Notes: a model not told the origin generated them from the sequence alone. Counted from the first letter of the stretch, positions 50,234-60,167 are shown. The stretch is DNA of 64,000 bases from an uncultured Bacteroides sp. (GCA_949300425.1 CASGED010000010.1:1-64000); one strand, 5' to 3'. Program-made: numbers and translations.

Positions 50234-51568
50234 ATGAAACAACTATCTTTTTTATTCATAAGTCTCGCATTGGGCTGTGGCAGTGTGGCATTCGCCCAGG
50301 AGACTTGGTCGCTGCGCCGCTGCATCGACTATGCTATCGAACATAACATCGACATCCGTCAGGCCGCCAATCAGGCCGAACAGAGTGCCGTAGAGGTAAA
50401 CACCGCCAAGTGGGCACGCCTGCCCAACCTGAACGGCAGTGCCAACCAAAGCTGGAACTGGGGACGTACACAGACCGCTGTACCCGATGAGGCTACCGGC
50501 GACTACAGCACCGTCTACGTTAACACCAGCAGCAACGGCACCAACATGTCGCTCAGCACCAGCATTCCGCTGTTTACCGGCTTGGAACTGCCCAACCAGT
50601 ATGCCCTTGCCAAGCTCAACCTGAAAGCCGCCACCGCCGACCTCGACAAGGCGAAGGAGGACATCAGCATCAATATCGCCTCCGCCTACCTGCAAGTGCT
50701 CTTCAATCAGGAATTGCACGAAGTAGCCCTTGGCCAGGCCGAATTGAGCAAAGCGCAGTTGAACCGCATCGCCCGACTGGCCGCTGTGGGGAAGGCTTCC
50801 ACCGCCGAAGTGGCCGATGCCAAATCCCGGGTGGCACAGGATGACATGACCGTGGTACAGACACGCAACGACTACCGCCTGTCCTTGCTCGACCTTGCCC
50901 AGCTCATCGAACTGCCCTCTCCGGAAGGTTTCACGCTGGAGACTCCGGCAACTGCCTTTCAACCCTCCGTTCTTACGCCGCCCGATGACATCTACCAGCA
51001 GGCGTTGGGACAGAAGGCCGTTATCCGTGCCGCGCAATATCGGTTGGAAGGGAGCAAACACAGCATCCGCATTGCGCAAAGCGGTTATTATCCGCAGCTT
51101 AGTCTGAACGGCAGTTTGGGTACCAGCTACTACAGCACCATCAACCGCAACTTCCGCCAGCAGATGGGGGATAACTTCAACAAGTATATCGGTGTCAGCC
51201 TCAGCGTACCGTTGTTCAACCGCCTCAGCACCCGCAACCGGGTACGCACCGCCCGTCTGCAACGTGACAACTACGCCCTGCAATTAGACAACGCCAAGAA
51301 AGCCTTGTATAAGGAAATACAGCAGGCATGGTACAACGCCGTGGCATCGGAGAGCAAGTACACCAGCAGCCATGCCGCCGCCCTTGCCAGTCGGGAGTCC
51401 TTCGATCTGATGAGCGAGAAGTTTGAGAACGGGAAGGCCAACGCTGTAGAATATAACGAGGCCAAGCAGAACTTGATGAAAGCCCAAAGCGATGAGCTTC
51501 AGGCTAAATATGAATATCTGTTCCGCACCAAGATATTGGATTTCTACAAGGGAGTGCCGATAGAATAG
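50234..51568 (+). CDS. TolC family outer membrane efflux protein
   Basis: The ATG at 50234 (MKQLSFLFISLALGCGSVAF) gives 444 residues with a signal peptide. The upstream ORF extension lies in the inverted repeat and is rejected. Two helical-hairpin halves are visible (LRRCIDYAIEHNIDIRQAAN at the start; MSEKFENGKANAVEYNEAKQ near the end). It is the outer membrane duct of the ABC efflux operon and its last gene. Confidence 0.93.
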   Translation: MKQLSFLFISLALGCGSVAFAQETWSLRRCIDYAIEHNIDIRQAANQAEQSAVEVNTAKWARLPNLNGSANQSWNWGRTQTAVPDEATGDYSTVYVNTSSNGTNMSLSTSIPLFTGLELPNQYALAKLNLKAATADLDKAKEDISINIASAYLQVLFNQELHEVALGQAELSKAQLNRIARLAAVGKASTAEVADAKSRVAQDDMTVVQTRNDYRLSLLDLAQLIELPSPEGFTLETPATAFQPSVLTPPDDIYQQALGQKAVIRAAQYRLEGSKHSIRIAQSGYYPQLSLNGSLGTSYYSTINRNFRQQMGDNFNKYIGVSLSVPLFNRLSTRNRVRTARLQRDNYALQLDNAKKALYKEIQQAWYNAVASESKYTSSHAAALASRESFDLMSEKFENGKANAVEYNEAKQNLMKAQSDELQAKYEYLFRTKILDFYKGVPIE

Positions 51569-51574
51569 GCCTGC

Positions 51575-52057
51575 TTACCGTTCCGGGTAACGCATGTTCT
51601 CTTCTTTCATCTGTTCCAGCACTTCATGCAGGTATTTGGCCGACTCCCAACGTGCCATGGGGAGGTCGTGCAGCAGGCAGTTCCCGCAATCTTGCGGAGC
51701 CGCACCGGGCACTTCGCCTTCGTAGTTGGCAATGAAGCGGAAGGTGTCCTGCATCAAAGGGAGAATGTCTTGCGGAGTAAGGTCGCCGCGCATCAGCAGG
51801 TAATTGCCTGTCAGGCAGCCCATGGGTCCCCAATAGATGATGCGGTCTTTCCATTGCGGTTCGTTGCGCAGGTAAGTGGCTGCCAGGTGCTCGATGGTGT
51901 GTAGGGCACCTTGGCCGAGAGCCGGTTCGCGGTTAGGCTCTTTCATGCGGATGTCGAAAGTGGTGATGACTTCGCCGTTTACTTCATCCTTGCGGGATAC
52001 GTAGATGCCGCGCAAGAGGCGGATGTGGTCGATGGTAAAACTGGGTATCTTGTTCAT
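51575..52057 (-). CDS. luxS: S-ribosylhomocysteine lyase LuxS
   Basis: The 160-residue enzyme splits S-ribosylhomocysteine into homocysteine and the precursor of autoinducer 2. The metal motif H53-x-x-E56-H57 (LHTIEHLAATYLRN) is intact, and a Cys-containing QDCGNCLLHDL supplies the third metal ligand. It follows mtnN by 27 bases in the same operon; MtnN produces its substrate. Confidence 0.96.
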   Translation of the reverse strand: MNKIPSFTIDHIRLLRGIYVSRKDEVNGEVITTFDIRMKEPNREPALGQGALHTIEHLAATYLRNEPQWKDRIIYWGPMGCLTGNYLLMRGDLTPQDILPLMQDTFRFIANYEGEVPGAAPQDCGNCLLHDLPMARWESAKYLHEVLEQMKEENMRYPER

Positions 52058-52084
52058 GATGCAAATGATTATTGATGTAAATGG

Positions 52085-52798
52085 TTAGAGTTTCACGGGC
52101 AGGGTGGACAGGAAAGCCCATGTCGTGTGAAATGAACGGTCGGCCATCGTGCTCCAGAAATCTTTGTATTGGGCAAAGTTGTCGTCATGCGCCCCCGGCG
52201 TGTCACTGATGATGCGGAAGCTGAGGAACGGTGTGTCATAAATATAGCACGTTTGGGCGATAGCGGCCGACTCCATATCCACCGCCATGCCCTGGGGAAA
52301 ACGTTGCTTAATGACGCTCAATTCATCCTTGTTCTCCACAAAACGGTCGCCCGTGCAGATGAGGCCACCGTGGATGCGGCTCTCTAAGGAGGCGGATTGG
52401 TTCAGGTCGAGGGCATGGTGTAATAACCGGGCGTCGGCTTCGTAGTAGAGGGGCATGCCTTGTATCTGTCCGTACTCCGTGCCGTCGTTGCCGCAATACA
52501 CGTCGTGGTACACCAGCCGGCTGCTTGCCACTACATCGGCCACCCGCAAGCTGGTGTCAATGCCTCCGGCCACTCCGGTGCTGATGATGCACGCCGGATG
52601 ATAACGCCGTATTAGTTCGGCGGCTCCGATGGCGGCGTTCACTTTACCGATACCACATTGCGTAAGCACCAGTTCATTGCCGTTCGCGCGGCCTTCCACA
52701 TAGCGGAAAGTGTCCTCCTCAATTTCTTTTTTATCATTCAGTCGTTCAGCCAGTTGACGATGTTCGCTATTCATCGCGCTGATAATGCCTATCTTCAT
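52085..52798 (-). CDS. mtnN: 5'-methylthioadenosine/S-adenosylhomocysteine nucleosidase
   Basis: The start MKIGIISAMNSEHRQL at 52798 gives 237 residues; a promoter at 52828 excludes the 35-codon upstream extension. The enzyme removes adenine from SAH and MTA. The catalytic region includes the N-terminal Glu12, CGIGKVNAAI, STGVAGGID, VDMESAAIAQ and FRIISDTPGA with the catalytic Asp. With luxS it completes the activated methyl cycle and AI-2 synthesis. Confidence 0.95.
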   Translation of the reverse strand: MKIGIISAMNSEHRQLAERLNDKKEIEEDTFRYVEGRANGNELVLTQCGIGKVNAAIGAAELIRRYHPACIISTGVAGGIDTSLRVADVVASSRLVYHDVYCGNDGTEYGQIQGMPLYYEADARLLHHALDLNQSASLESRIHGGLICTGDRFVENKDELSVIKQRFPQGMAVDMESAAIAQTCYIYDTPFLSFRIISDTPGAHDDNFAQYKDFWSTMADRSFHTTWAFLSTLPVKL

Positions 52799-52827
52799 TT
52801 TTTTTGCTCCTTTTTCTATTTCGGGGA

Positions 52828-52835
52828 CAAATGTA
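52828..52835 (-). promoter_or_regulatory. Promoter of mtnN-luxS
   Basis: Reads TACATTTG on the minus strand, 30 bp before the start. Confidence 0.65.
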
Positions 52836-52890
52836 CGACTTTTTGGTGTAATTCCTTTCGCCAATTGATGGTAAATAGCACAAGATACGT

Positions 52891-52898
52891 TATCTTTG
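52891..52898 (+). promoter_or_regulatory. Promoter of the YfhO-family gene
   Basis: TATCTTTG, 29 bp before the start. Confidence 0.7.
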
Positions 52899-52926
52899 CG
52901 CATCAGAATTGAATTTAAATTGAGTT

Positions 52927-55440
52927 ATGGACATCAAGAGAATACTCCCCGACCTACTGGCAATCGTGCTGTTTGCCGTGCTTTCATTTGCTTATTTCTT
53001 TCCGGCCGACATCGAAGGCCGTATTCTTTTCCAACACGATACAGCCGCCGGCGCCGGAGCAGGCCAGGAAGCGGCTGCGTACTACGAGCAGACGGGCGAA
53101 CGTACACGTTGGACGAATGCCCTGTTCGGCGGTATGCCCACTTATCAGATTTCGCCTTCCTACGATTCTGCCAAACCTTTGCAATGGCTACAGAAGGTTT
53201 ATCAGGGATTTTTGCCCTCCTACGTGCATCTGACGTTCATCCTGATGCTGGGCTTCTACATCCTGCTTCGTGCCTTTGGCGTATCGGCGTGGCTCTCAGC
53301 CTTAGGAGGTGTCCTGTGGGCATTCTCGTCCTATTTCTTTATCCTTATCTCGGCGGGTCACATCTGGAAGTTCATCACCTTGGCCTATATACCGCCTACG
53401 ATAGCGGGCATTGTGCTGGCCTATCGGGGACGATTGCTGTGGGGTGGCGTCGTGACCGCTTTGTTCCTGGCGCTGCAGATTATGTCGAACCACGTTCAGA
53501 TGTCCTATTACTTCCTGTTGGTCATTTTGTTTGTGGCGGGCGCTTACTTCGAGAAGGCGTGGCGTGAGAAGACGTTGCCCCAGTTCTTCCGTGCCAGTGC
53601 GGTGTTGGTAGTGGCGGCATTGGTAGGCGTAGCGGCCAACTTGTCCAACTTATACCATACTTATACGTACAGTAAAGAGACCATGCGTGGCAAGAGCGAA
53701 TTGGTGCAGACGGGCGAGGCCGCTCAGCAAACAAGTGGCGGATTGGATAGGGATTACATCACGCAATGGAGCTACGGCATCGACGAAACATTGACTTTGC
53801 TTATCCCAAACTTTAAAGGCGGCTCCTCAGTACCTTTGTCTGCCAGTGATACGGCCATGGAGAAAGCCATCCCAATGTATAGCGGGCTTTACGGCCAGTT
53901 GACGCAATATTTCGGCGACCAACCCATGACCTCCGGCCCGGTGTATGTGGGGGCGTTTGTGCTCTTCCTCTTCCTGTTGGGATGTTTTGTCGTGAAAGGC
54001 CCGCTGAAGTGGGCGTTGGTAGGGGCGACGTTCTTCTCCATTGTCTTGTCGTGGGGAAAGAACTTTATGCCGCTGACCGACTTCTTCATCGATTATGTGC
54101 CCATGTACAACAAATTCCGGGCAGTCTCTTCCATCTTGGTGATTGCCGAGTTTACCATCCCCCTGTTGGCCATCTTCGCCTTAAAGAAGATCTTGGAAGA
54201 GCCGGTCATTCTTCGCCGACATCTCAAACCTTTATGCGCCTGCCTGCTTCTGACGGCGGGAGTCGCTTTGTGGTATGCCGTGCCCGGCACGCCTTCGCCT
54301 TCCACTTACGTGCCTGCCCAGGAGATGCAGATGCTGCAACAGGCTGCCGCCCAGGGCTATCTGCCGTCCGCGGAATTGCCCGCCATCCTGAATAATCTTT
54401 CAGCGATGCGTGCCGCCTTGGTGAGCAGCGATGCGTTGCGCAGTTTCATGATTGTCGTTATAGGCTTCTTGTTGTTGGGACTTTACGCCATGGGCAAGTT
54501 GCGTCGCTCGTTCGCATTGGGTGGCATCGCCTTGCTTTGCCTGATAGACTTGTGGGGCGTCAACAAACGTTATCTGAACGACAGCCAGTTCGTTCCTCGC
54601 TCCACACAAACCACGACTTTTGCCAAGACGCAGGCTGATGAGGCTATCTTGCAAGACAAGACTTTGGATTATCGTGTCCTGAATTTGGCCACAAATACGT
54701 TCAATGAGAACAATACGTCCTATTGGCATAAGAGCGTAGGAGGTTACCATCCCGCCAAACTGCGCCGTTATCAGGAGATGATAGACCACCACATCGCTCC
54801 CGAAATGCAGGCGGCTTACTCGGAGATAGCTCGGGCAGGCGGACAGATGGACAGTGTGGACGCTTCCAAATTCCGTGTCCTCAACATGCTGAACACCCGC
54901 TATTTCATACTTCCCGCAGGCCAGGGGCAGACAATCCCCGTGCAAAATCCATACGCTTACGGAAATGCTTGGTTTGTAGATAAAGTGTTGTATGTGGATA
55001 ATGCAAACAAAGAAATAGATACCTTGAGCACCGTGCTTCCCACCCGAACGGCTGTAGTAGATGCCCGCTTCAAGGACGCTTTGCAAGGCGCCGCCGAACT
55101 GCCGAAAGATAGTCTTGCTTCCATTCGCTTGACCAGCTATGCTCCCAATCATTTGGTGTATGAGTCTGATAATGCCCAAGATGGCGTAGCCGTATTCTCC
55201 GAGATTTATTATCCGGATGGTTGGCAAGTGACCATAGACGGAAAGAATGCCGAATTAGGCCGTGCTGACTACATCCTGCGCGCTCTTTACATCCCTGCCG
55301 GTAAGCATACCATTGAGATGCGTTTCGACCCGCAAAGCCTGCACGTTACCGAAGGCATTGCTTACGGAGCCATGGCGTTGTTGCTGCTGGGGATGCTGAT
55401 AGGAATTTGGCAAGGATGCAAACGGCTTTCGAAAGCTTGA
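52927..55440 (+). CDS. YfhO family large membrane protein
   Basis: The 837-residue protein has about twelve membrane segments: most in the first 520 residues, one at the C-terminus (YGAMALLLLGMLIGIW). Before the last is a periplasmic beta-rich domain with VYESDNAQDGVAVFSEIYYPDGWQV and YILRALYIPAGKHTIEM. This is the YfhO layout, linked to transfer of sugars from lipid carriers onto surface polymers. It is divergent from mtnN and stands alone. Confidence 0.9.
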   Translation: MDIKRILPDLLAIVLFAVLSFAYFFPADIEGRILFQHDTAAGAGAGQEAAAYYEQTGERTRWTNALFGGMPTYQISPSYDSAKPLQWLQKVYQGFLPSYVHLTFILMLGFYILLRAFGVSAWLSALGGVLWAFSSYFFILISAGHIWKFITLAYIPPTIAGIVLAYRGRLLWGGVVTALFLALQIMSNHVQMSYYFLLVILFVAGAYFEKAWREKTLPQFFRASAVLVVAALVGVAANLSNLYHTYTYSKETMRGKSELVQTGEAAQQTSGGLDRDYITQWSYGIDETLTLLIPNFKGGSSVPLSASDTAMEKAIPMYSGLYGQLTQYFGDQPMTSGPVYVGAFVLFLFLLGCFVVKGPLKWALVGATFFSIVLSWGKNFMPLTDFFIDYVPMYNKFRAVSSILVIAEFTIPLLAIFALKKILEEPVILRRHLKPLCACLLLTAGVALWYAVPGTPSPSTYVPAQEMQMLQQAAAQGYLPSAELPAILNNLSAMRAALVSSDALRSFMIVVIGFLLLGLYAMGKLRRSFALGGIALLCLIDLWGVNKRYLNDSQFVPRSTQTTTFAKTQADEAILQDKTLDYRVLNLATNTFNENNTSYWHKSVGGYHPAKLRRYQEMIDHHIAPEMQAAYSEIARAGGQMDSVDASKFRVLNMLNTRYFILPAGQGQTIPVQNPYAYGNAWFVDKVLYVDNANKEIDTLSTVLPTRTAVVDARFKDALQGAAELPKDSLASIRLTSYAPNHLVYESDNAQDGVAVFSEIYYPDGWQVTIDGKNAELGRADYILRALYIPAGKHTIEMRFDPQSLHVTEGIAYGAMALLLLGMLIGIWQGCKRLSKA

Positions 55441-55485
55441 AGTCTGTCGACCAGTTTCCGTCATGGCAGATACCATTCCCCTTTG

Positions 55486-56196
55486 TCATTTCAGAACCGT
55501 GTCAATCAGCTTATACCCAATCCCCCTGACGTTCACTATCCGTATGCGTTCGTCCTTCGATAGCTTGTGGCGCAGTTTGGTGATGAACACGTGCAGGCTG
55601 CGCTGGTTGAAGAAGGTGTCATCGCCCCAGAGGTCGAGCAGGAGTTGGCGCATGTCCGTCACCTGGTTGCGGTTGAGGCAGAGGCGGCGCAGTATCTCGC
55701 TTTCCCGATAAGAGAGTTGCTGCGTCAGCCCGGTGTGGGTCAGCGTCTGTGTCTGGCAGTTGAAGAGATAGTGCCCTATCTTAAAGGTATGGGCAGCCGG
55801 TTTGTCGGACATCGAGGGGCAGGCGCGCCCTAAGAGCGCCTTGATGCGTACTATCAGTTCCTGCATCCCGAACGGCTTCTTCAGGTAATCGTTGGCGCCC
55901 AGTTCGAAGCCCTCCACCACGTCGTTGATGGCAGAGCGGGCGGTGAGGAAGAGCACGGGCGTACGGCTGTCCGTCTTGCGGAGGCGGCGCACCATCTCGA
56001 AGCCGTCCATGCGGGGCATCATCACATCGGCCACCAGCACGTCGGGTTTCTCCCGGAAGAAGCTCTGCAAGCCTTCTTCCCCGTCCTTGGCGAGGCGGAT
56101 GCGGAAGCCCTGTCCCTCCAGGGTGTCCTTGATAATCATCGCCAAGGTGGATTCGTCTTCCACCAACAGCACGTCTATCCATTCTTTATTACTCAT
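55486..56196 (-). CDS. OmpR/PhoB family response regulator
   Basis: The 236-residue regulator has a receiver (about 8-122) with the acidic VEDE, phospho-acceptor Asp in VLVADVMMPRMDG and Lys in LKKPF. A winged-helix domain follows (about 135-232) with YRESEILRRLCLNRNQV and RSLHVFITKLRHKLSKD. It overlaps the kinase gene by 4 bases and is cotranscribed from the promoter at 57680. It is not closely like RprY as far as I can judge. The neighbouring outer membrane gene is a possible target. Confidence 0.94.
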   Translation of the reverse strand: MSNKEWIDVLLVEDESTLAMIIKDTLEGQGFRIRLAKDGEEGLQSFFREKPDVLVADVMMPRMDGFEMVRRLRKTDSRTPVLFLTARSAINDVVEGFELGANDYLKKPFGMQELIVRIKALLGRACPSMSDKPAAHTFKIGHYLFNCQTQTLTHTGLTQQLSYRESEILRRLCLNRNQVTDMRQLLLDLWGDDTFFNQRSLHVFITKLRHKLSKDERIRIVNVRGIGYKLIDTVLK

Positions 56197-57674
56197 TCTT
56201 CATTCTCCATTCTTAATTTAATAATGAACTCGCTTCCCCTCCCCGGTTCGCTCTCCACCTCCACCGTGCCCCCGTGCCGCTCCACCATCGTCTTGACATA
56301 ATACAGGCCGAGGCCATAGCCCTTCACTGGGTGCAGGTTGCCCGTGGGGACGCGGTAGAACTTGTCGAACACATGCGTCAGCTTGTCCTTGGGGATGCCG
56401 GTGCCTTTGTCCCGCACGGAGAGGATGAATGCGCCGCCTTCCTGACGGGCCTCTATCTCCACCTCCGCCTGTCCTGCGGAGTACTTGATGGCATTGTCCA
56501 GCAGGTTGCTCACGATGTTTGAGAAGTGCGTGCGGTCGGCATTCACCTCCAAGCCGGGCGGCGTGAGGCGGGTGGAGATGCGGACGGGCTTGTCCGCCTT
56601 CAGCTTGTGCTGCTCGATGAGGGGCGCGAGGATGTCGGCGACGGGAAATGTTGTCCGGTGCAGGCGGAAGCTGTGCCGCCGCTCCATGGAGAGGGAGAGT
56701 ATCTGCTCCACCAGTCCGCCCAGCCGCGTGAGTTGCTCCTGGCAGATGCGGAGGTAGCGCGTGCGCTTCGCCCCGTCGGCATCGGCGCCGAAGTTCAGCA
56801 GGGCGTCGTTGGCGGCGTAGGCCACGGCGATGGGCGTTTTCAGTTCGTGGGTCATGTTGTTGGTGAAGTCGTCCTTCATCTCCTCCAAGGTGTGTTGGCG
56901 CAGCAGGATGCGGATGAGGTACCAAAAGGAGAAGCCTAAGACGAGGAGGATGACCGCCGACGTGGCCAGGATGCCCGCCATCTGCCGCAGCACGTGGCCG
57001 TGTATCGGCTCCGTGGTGAGGAGGTAGAGCCACTTGCCGTGCAGGTCGTAGCTGTATTCGTAGGTCTTGGCTTCGGGAGACGGAATGTAGCCAGGCGTGC
57101 CGCCCGTGGCAAGCGTGTCGCCTTGGTGTAAGTGTGTCAGGCGGTAGGGGGCGATGATGTCCGCGCGGTGAAGCTCGTCGCACAGCAGGCTGTCGTAGGC
57201 GGCGAAGTCCGGGGCGCAGATCACGTCCAGCCCGGAGTGTAGGCCGCGTTGGAAGTAGCCCGCCAGTTCCTGCATCGTCCTGTTCCCTCCGAAGAGCGAG
57301 TCCGGGCTGTCGTTTACATGCAGGGACGAGTCGATGGCGGCAGAGTCCCGTCTCGTATGTTGTTCCAAATAGATATAGGTAGAGTCGCCCTTCTGCTCGG
57401 TGGTGATGGTGCGGCTCTCCACGTAGGGCGTCTTCTGGTTATATCCGGCGGAGACGCTCACTTCGCCGTGCTGCCCCAGTGAATCCTGCCTCATCCGCTC
57501 GATGCGTAGCACCAGCTCGTTGTAGTCGCTCAGGCGCATGGCTTCCGCGATGTCGTGCTCCGTGGCTCGGCACTGCGTGCGGTAGAGGTTCACCAGCCAA
57601 TACGCCTGGTAGGCGAAGATGGCGGCGAGGGAGAGGACGACCACGAGGGCGATATGTTTGGAGGGCAGTTTCAT
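56193..57674 (-). CDS. Membrane sensor histidine kinase
   Basis: The 493-residue kinase has two membrane segments (about 7-28 and 232-254) around a periplasmic sensor of about 200 residues. The phospho-acceptor is in NMTHELKTPIAVAYAAND. The ATP site shows DNAIKYS, DKGTGIPKDKLTHVFDKFYR and YGLGLYYVK. Phosphate passes to the regulator downstream. The promoter box at 57680 is so close to the ATG that the message would be leaderless or almost so. Confidence 0.94.
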   Translation of the reverse strand: MKLPSKHIALVVVLSLAAIFAYQAYWLVNLYRTQCRATEHDIAEAMRLSDYNELVLRIERMRQDSLGQHGEVSVSAGYNQKTPYVESRTITTEQKGDSTYIYLEQHTRRDSAAIDSSLHVNDSPDSLFGGNRTMQELAGYFQRGLHSGLDVICAPDFAAYDSLLCDELHRADIIAPYRLTHLHQGDTLATGGTPGYIPSPEAKTYEYSYDLHGKWLYLLTTEPIHGHVLRQMAGILATSAVILLVLGFSFWYLIRILLRQHTLEEMKDDFTNNMTHELKTPIAVAYAANDALLNFGADADGAKRTRYLRICQEQLTRLGGLVEQILSLSMERRHSFRLHRTTFPVADILAPLIEQHKLKADKPVRISTRLTPPGLEVNADRTHFSNIVSNLLDNAIKYSAGQAEVEIEARQEGGAFILSVRDKGTGIPKDKLTHVFDKFYRVPTGNLHPVKGYGLGLYYVKTMVERHGGTVEVESEPGRGSEFIIKLRMENEE

Positions 57675-57679
57675 GCCCG

Positions 57680-57687
57680 CAAAATTA
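57680..57687 (-). promoter_or_regulatory. Promoter of the two-component operon
   Basis: Reads TAATTTTG on the minus strand. The last base is only 6 bases before the kinase ATG, so transcription would start at or beside the start codon. Confidence 0.55.
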
Positions 57688-57801
57688 CGTCTTTCTTCCT
57701 TTCCTCGTTTAGGTTGATAAGACTAAATAACACTTCCGGTAAGACTTGGTAAGCCGCTTCCTGCCTGCCTTATGGCGGAGAATGCCGTACTTTGTGCCCG
57801 T

Positions 57802-57977
57802 CTTCCCGCCGGAAAGTCACCGCCTCCCCGCCGGGAAGTAATAGCATCAGTGGCACCTTTGCCTATCATCAGTGGCACCTTTGGGTATCATCAGTGCCAC
57901 CTTTGTCTACCATCAGTGCCACTGATGCTATGACGAGGCAGCGGAAAGTCCGCCTCTTTCCGCCGGCAAAGCAGGGA
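57802..57977. repeat. Eight 22-bp repeats of two interleaved families
   Basis: Units at 57802, 57824, 57846, 57868, 57890, 57912, 57934 and 57956 keep an exact 22-bp register. Units 1, 2 and 8 have CCGCCGG cores and unit 7 a GCGGAAAG core. Units 3-6 have ATCAGTGSCAC cores, and unit 6 holds the palindrome ATCAGTGCCACTGAT. The array fills the space between the two-component promoter and the outer membrane gene. Confidence 0.75.
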
Positions 57978-58019
57978 CAAGGTGGCGGGAAGGCGGGGAC
58001 GAACATAGGAGAAAGAAGA

Positions 58020-60137
58020 ATGAAAACAAGGATAAGAATGAAACGAACTACCTTATGCGTGCTTGCAATGCTTTGTGTGCAAGCCTTTTATGCGCAAGAG
58101 ATGAAGACGGACAGCCTCTGGGCGGACAGCCTGGTGAGGACTCTGCCCGAAGTGATGGTGACGGGCGAACGTCCCGTGGTGAAGGCCAAGGCGGGGAAGT
58201 TGGAGTATGACTTGCCCCGCTTGATAGAGGGCAAGCCCGCGGACAACATCTATGATGCCCTGAAGTACCTGCCCGGCGTGGCGGAGATGAACGGCGCGTT
58301 GACCCTCGGCGCGAAGAATGTGACCATCGTCCTGGACGGCAAGGTGACGAACATGGGCACGGAGCAACTCTACGCCCTCCTCCGGTCGATGCCCGCCGAC
58401 CGCATCGAGCGGGTGGACGTGATGTACAATGCCCCGGCACGCTACCAAGTACGCGGCGCGCTGATAGACGTGCGCCTCCGGCACCGCATCGGCGACCCGG
58501 GCACGCTTCAGGGCGAGGCGTACGCCCAATATGACCAAAGCCACGAGGCCAGCTTTCAGGAGCGCGCTTCCTTGATCTATAATGCTGGAAAATTCTCTCT
58601 CGACTTTCTTTACTCTCACACCCACGGCAAGGACTACAACACCAGCGACAAGGAAGCGCGCCACTGGCTGGAGGCCACGGACGAGACGCACCTCATCGAG
58701 AACCACGAGGTGATGCGCAACCGCAACCATACGCACAGCTTCCGCCTCGGCACGGACTATCAGCTGGGGAAAGACCACAGCCTCTCCTTTGCTTACAACG
58801 GGAGTTACCACACTCGCCACGTCCGCCAGCACACCACGGGCACGCAGACAGCGGAGAACCTCAGCAGCCGTACGTCGTGGCTGCACAACGGCCGGTTGGA
58901 CTACCGCACGCCCATCGGTTTCTCTGCAGGAGCGGAGTTCACGTGGTATCGCACGCCGGGCACCCAGCTTCTTCATAGCGAGATGGAAGGCGAACGGATG
59001 GACTTCTACACCACGGACCTGCAACGCATCAACGCCTGGAAGTTCTACCTCGCGCAGGAGCATTCGCTGAAGAACGGGTGGGGGGTGAACTACGGGGCTG
59101 TCTATACGACGAGCGTGGACAATTCGCAGCAACTCTACTTTGAAGACACGAGTGAACAAGTTGACGAGGCAACAAGTGGTGTGTTGCCGCCGGATATGCG
59201 GTCAAGGCGGAGGGAGCAGACGCTGAACTTCTACGCGGGCCTCAATAAGAACTTCGGACAAAAATGGATGCTGGACGCTTCGCTGGCGGGGGAGCGGTAT
59301 AAGACGCCCGTGTGGGATGAGTGGGACGTGTATCCCGTCCTCAACCTGACGTACTTGCCTGCGCAGGGGCATATCCTCCAGTTGGGCTTCAACAGCAACA
59401 AGAGCTATCCCGCCTATTGGGAGGTGCAGGATGCCGTGTCCTACTTGGGCGGGGGCTACTCCGAGATACAGGGCAACCCGCTCTTGAAGCCCGCGAAGTT
59501 TTACCAAGTCTCGCTGAACTACGTGCTGAAGTCGAAGTACGTCTTTGCCGCCTGGTTCAATCACAACAAGGATTACGCCGTGCAGACGCTCTACCAGTCG
59601 CCCCGGGAACTGCTGGAGATATACCGTTCGGTGAACTTCGACTTCCTGCAACAGGCGGGTGTGCAGGCTTCCGTGCCCTTCAAGGCGGGCAAGTGGTTGG
59701 ACTCCCGCCTGACGCTTATGGGCACTTGGACTCGTGCAAAGGACCGGGATTTCTACGACTTGCCTTTCGACCGGCGTCTCCTGGCGGGCATAGCGGTGTT
59801 GAACAGCACCTTCACGCTCCCCGTCAAGCCCGACTTGCGCCTGACGCTCAATGGCTTCTTCCAAAGCGGAAGCATCCAAGGCATCTACGACCTGCCCGCC
59901 AGCGGCAACCTCGACCTCTCTTTGCGCTATGCCTTCGCCCGGGGCAAATGTGTCCTCACGGCGTGGTGCAAGGACATCTTCGAGACAGCGGGCATCAGTC
60001 CCCGCATCCGCTATGAACGCCAGTGGGTGACGAACGATTACTCGTGCTTCCGCAGCGTGGGCGTGTCCTTTGCGTGGAGGTTCGGCGGCTATCAGGAGAA
60101 GAAAAGGGAAGGGGTGGATACGTCGCGGTTCAAGTAA
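58020..60137 (+). CDS. Outer membrane beta-barrel protein with TonB-receptor-like plug
   Basis: The start MKTRIRMKRTTLCVLAML at 58020 gives 705 residues; an ATG six codons later is also possible. The longer frame to 57792 runs through the repeat array and is rejected. After the signal peptide (to FYAQ) comes a plug-like domain (about 35-150) with LPEVMVTGERPVVKAKAGKL, NIYDALKYLPGV and VTIVLDGKVTN, then a long beta-barrel. No carboxypeptidase-like domain is present. It belongs to the outer membrane beta-barrel family often placed next to two-component systems. Confidence 0.85.
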   Translation: MKTRIRMKRTTLCVLAMLCVQAFYAQEMKTDSLWADSLVRTLPEVMVTGERPVVKAKAGKLEYDLPRLIEGKPADNIYDALKYLPGVAEMNGALTLGAKNVTIVLDGKVTNMGTEQLYALLRSMPADRIERVDVMYNAPARYQVRGALIDVRLRHRIGDPGTLQGEAYAQYDQSHEASFQERASLIYNAGKFSLDFLYSHTHGKDYNTSDKEARHWLEATDETHLIENHEVMRNRNHTHSFRLGTDYQLGKDHSLSFAYNGSYHTRHVRQHTTGTQTAENLSSRTSWLHNGRLDYRTPIGFSAGAEFTWYRTPGTQLLHSEMEGERMDFYTTDLQRINAWKFYLAQEHSLKNGWGVNYGAVYTTSVDNSQQLYFEDTSEQVDEATSGVLPPDMRSRRREQTLNFYAGLNKNFGQKWMLDASLAGERYKTPVWDEWDVYPVLNLTYLPAQGHILQLGFNSNKSYPAYWEVQDAVSYLGGGYSEIQGNPLLKPAKFYQVSLNYVLKSKYVFAAWFNHNKDYAVQTLYQSPRELLEIYRSVNFDFLQQAGVQASVPFKAGKWLDSRLTLMGTWTRAKDRDFYDLPFDRRLLAGIAVLNSTFTLPVKPDLRLTLNGFFQSGSIQGIYDLPASGNLDLSLRYAFARGKCVLTAWCKDIFETAGISPRIRYERQWVTNDYSCFRSVGVSFAWRFGGYQEKKREGVDTSRFK

Positions 60138-60167
60138 AAAGGCGATACAGGCTAAAAAGATTTTCGC

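Noticed and set aside
57792-58019. 76-codon extension of the outer membrane beta-barrel gene
   Set aside because: It is encoded by the 22-bp repeat array and would bury the signal peptide.
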